This document shows positions 63,241-64,000 of a stretch of 64,000 bases of DNA, in pieces. This stretch comes from Trissonchulus latispiculum. Lineage: Eukaryota > Nematoda > Enoplea > Enoplida > Ironidae. The notes under the pieces are model-generated. The model had not been told where the DNA came from. It ran no database searches and saw only the letters and a list, made by a program, of their open reading frames with translations. The number at the start of each line of letters is the position of its first letter. Positions within the stretch are counted from its first letter, which is position 1. A program made the translations under genes and the position numbers. Location of the stretch: positions 1 to 64,000 of the forward strand of contig JASAND010030939.1 in the NCBI GenBank assembly GCA_030248195.1, read 5' to 3'.

Positions 63241-63778
63241 TAAGTCAATTAGGGAGCGCGTTAGCGCTCCCCTAGAATAGGGAGAATTCGACGCAATGTG
63301 TATAATCTGGACATTGTTTGGCCTGTGGCCAGCGGAGGAGTGGACCGATCGGGCTCAAACTGGGTGTGTGAAGAGCCTGTGGGCAGGGTACATGCTGTGA
63401 AAATTTCAGCCGGATCGGCCGGGTAGATCTTGAGATATGAAAATTGGCCCCCGCGAGGTCGCGTTTCTCCTCCTTTTTTTCCCCCAGTGGGTGCAGGTCG
63501 GAAGACCCTTCAGAGCCGTACTATTTTAGGTTTTTTTTGTACAAAAAGTTCCTCAATTCCGGGGAAATTACTTTCCGCAGTTCCCGGATCCCCCCAGATG
63601 GCCCCACCCCCCGGTGGGGACCCCCAAGCGGACCCCCGAAAAAAACTAAGTCCGAAAATATTCTAGCCTCGAAATAGATCGCAGCGAGCGAAGCTGGGGT
63701 CTCATATTGCTCATGTGGCATGGCCCAAGGGTGGAGTCTCCTATTTGAGAGTTTGGTGTTGGTCGGTCATCTGTGGCG
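63241..63778. other. Non-coding repeat DNA
   Basis: Starts with the hairpin agggagcgcgttagcgctccc (63249-63271), then sequence with Pro-rich artefactual frames through C runs (63590-63650). No gene supported. Confidence 0.4.
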
Positions 63779-64000
63779 CCCTGGCCAGGGGTCAGTAGTT
63801 AACGTGTAAAAGGGGGGTCTGGGGCCTACGGAGTAGGGCAGCCCTATACATAAGGCGCTGCTGGGCTGAGGTTTCGTATTCGAATAGGAACCCCTATATG
63901 GTGAATCTAAATGGCCCATTAGTTTCGCTCTAGGACTTATCCATGTGGCTGTGGGGCACCCTGATGGTGGTTGGCCCAACCGTGTCGCAACTCCAACTTT
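63779..64000 (-). repeat. Right copy of the ~220-bp inverted pair, cut by the window edge
   Basis: Complement of 60594-60812: gccaggggtcagtagttaacgtg, gcctacggagtagggcag, ttcgtattcgaataggaacc, atggtgaatctaaatggccc. Continues to the last base, so its true end is outside the window. Confidence 0.7.

Overview
The window is nuclear DNA from an animal, most likely an aquatic invertebrate. I cannot place the lineage further. The evidence is a host gene with metazoan GT-AG introns, the TRIO/Kalirin-type Rho-GEF. Around and inside it lie many transposon remnants, minisatellites and poly-G tracts. Nothing in the window is bacterial.

Region by region. (1) 1-22,000 is gene-poor and repeat-rich. It holds a 420-bp inverted-repeat element with an 8-bp target duplication (701-1120), a tRNA-like/SINE fragment, and a decayed retroelement zone with an Env-like reading frame on the minus strand (6403-6999) beside a 635-codon retropepsin-like frame on the plus strand (7113-9020). 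It also holds four ~0.9-1.1-kb repeat units ending in TTAAGGTGGTG-type termini (9.2-13.7 kb), a 1.3-kb imperfect palindrome (14-15.3 kb), a large family of poly-G/poly-C repeats (15.3-19.4 kb), and the 3' part of an RNase-H-bearing non-LTR retrotransposon on the minus strand (19.4-21.06 kb). (2) 22,042-53,062 is the 5' part of a TRIO orthologue on the plus strand. Fifteen exons plus one possible alternative exon encode the Sec14 (CRAL-TRIO) domain and the first spectrin repeats, with compatible phases at every recognised junction, including a 25-nt microexon. The GEF, SH3 and kinase modules would lie beyond the window. (3) 28,070-48,214 is a ~20-kb Polinton/Maverick, a virus-like self-synthesising transposon, inside the 21.9-kb TRIO intron between exons 9 and 10. 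It has 172-bp terminal inverted repeats. (4) 53,063-64,000 lies downstream of the last exon found, probably in a long intron. It contains a perfect 405-bp-arm foldback, a ~126-bp poly-G-rich minisatellite of about 23 copies, a 140-149-bp satellite of about ten copies, and further nested inverted repeats.

Polinton layout. On the plus strand, in a tight run, are a chromodomain integrase, a penton-like minor capsid protein, a basic core-like protein, the double-jelly-roll major capsid protein, an adenain-type cysteine protease, a packaging ATPase split by a short intron inside its P-loop, and three small conserved proteins. On the minus strand is the protein-primed family B DNA polymerase. Its first coding exon carries a C2H2 zinc finger and lies 1.1 kb upstream across an intron, and its long exon has one frameshift in an A6 tract. 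The right third (41.4-47.5 kb) is the unusual part. It has at least three single-pass membrane-protein reading frames, two paralogous ~280-residue proteins ending in a C2H2-like finger, and a small acidic protein. The core genes fit the established picture of a genome encoding both virion assembly and integration. The right-end module looks like an envelope or cell-surface cassette that I cannot match to a known Polinton gene set, and it is the best candidate here for something undescribed.
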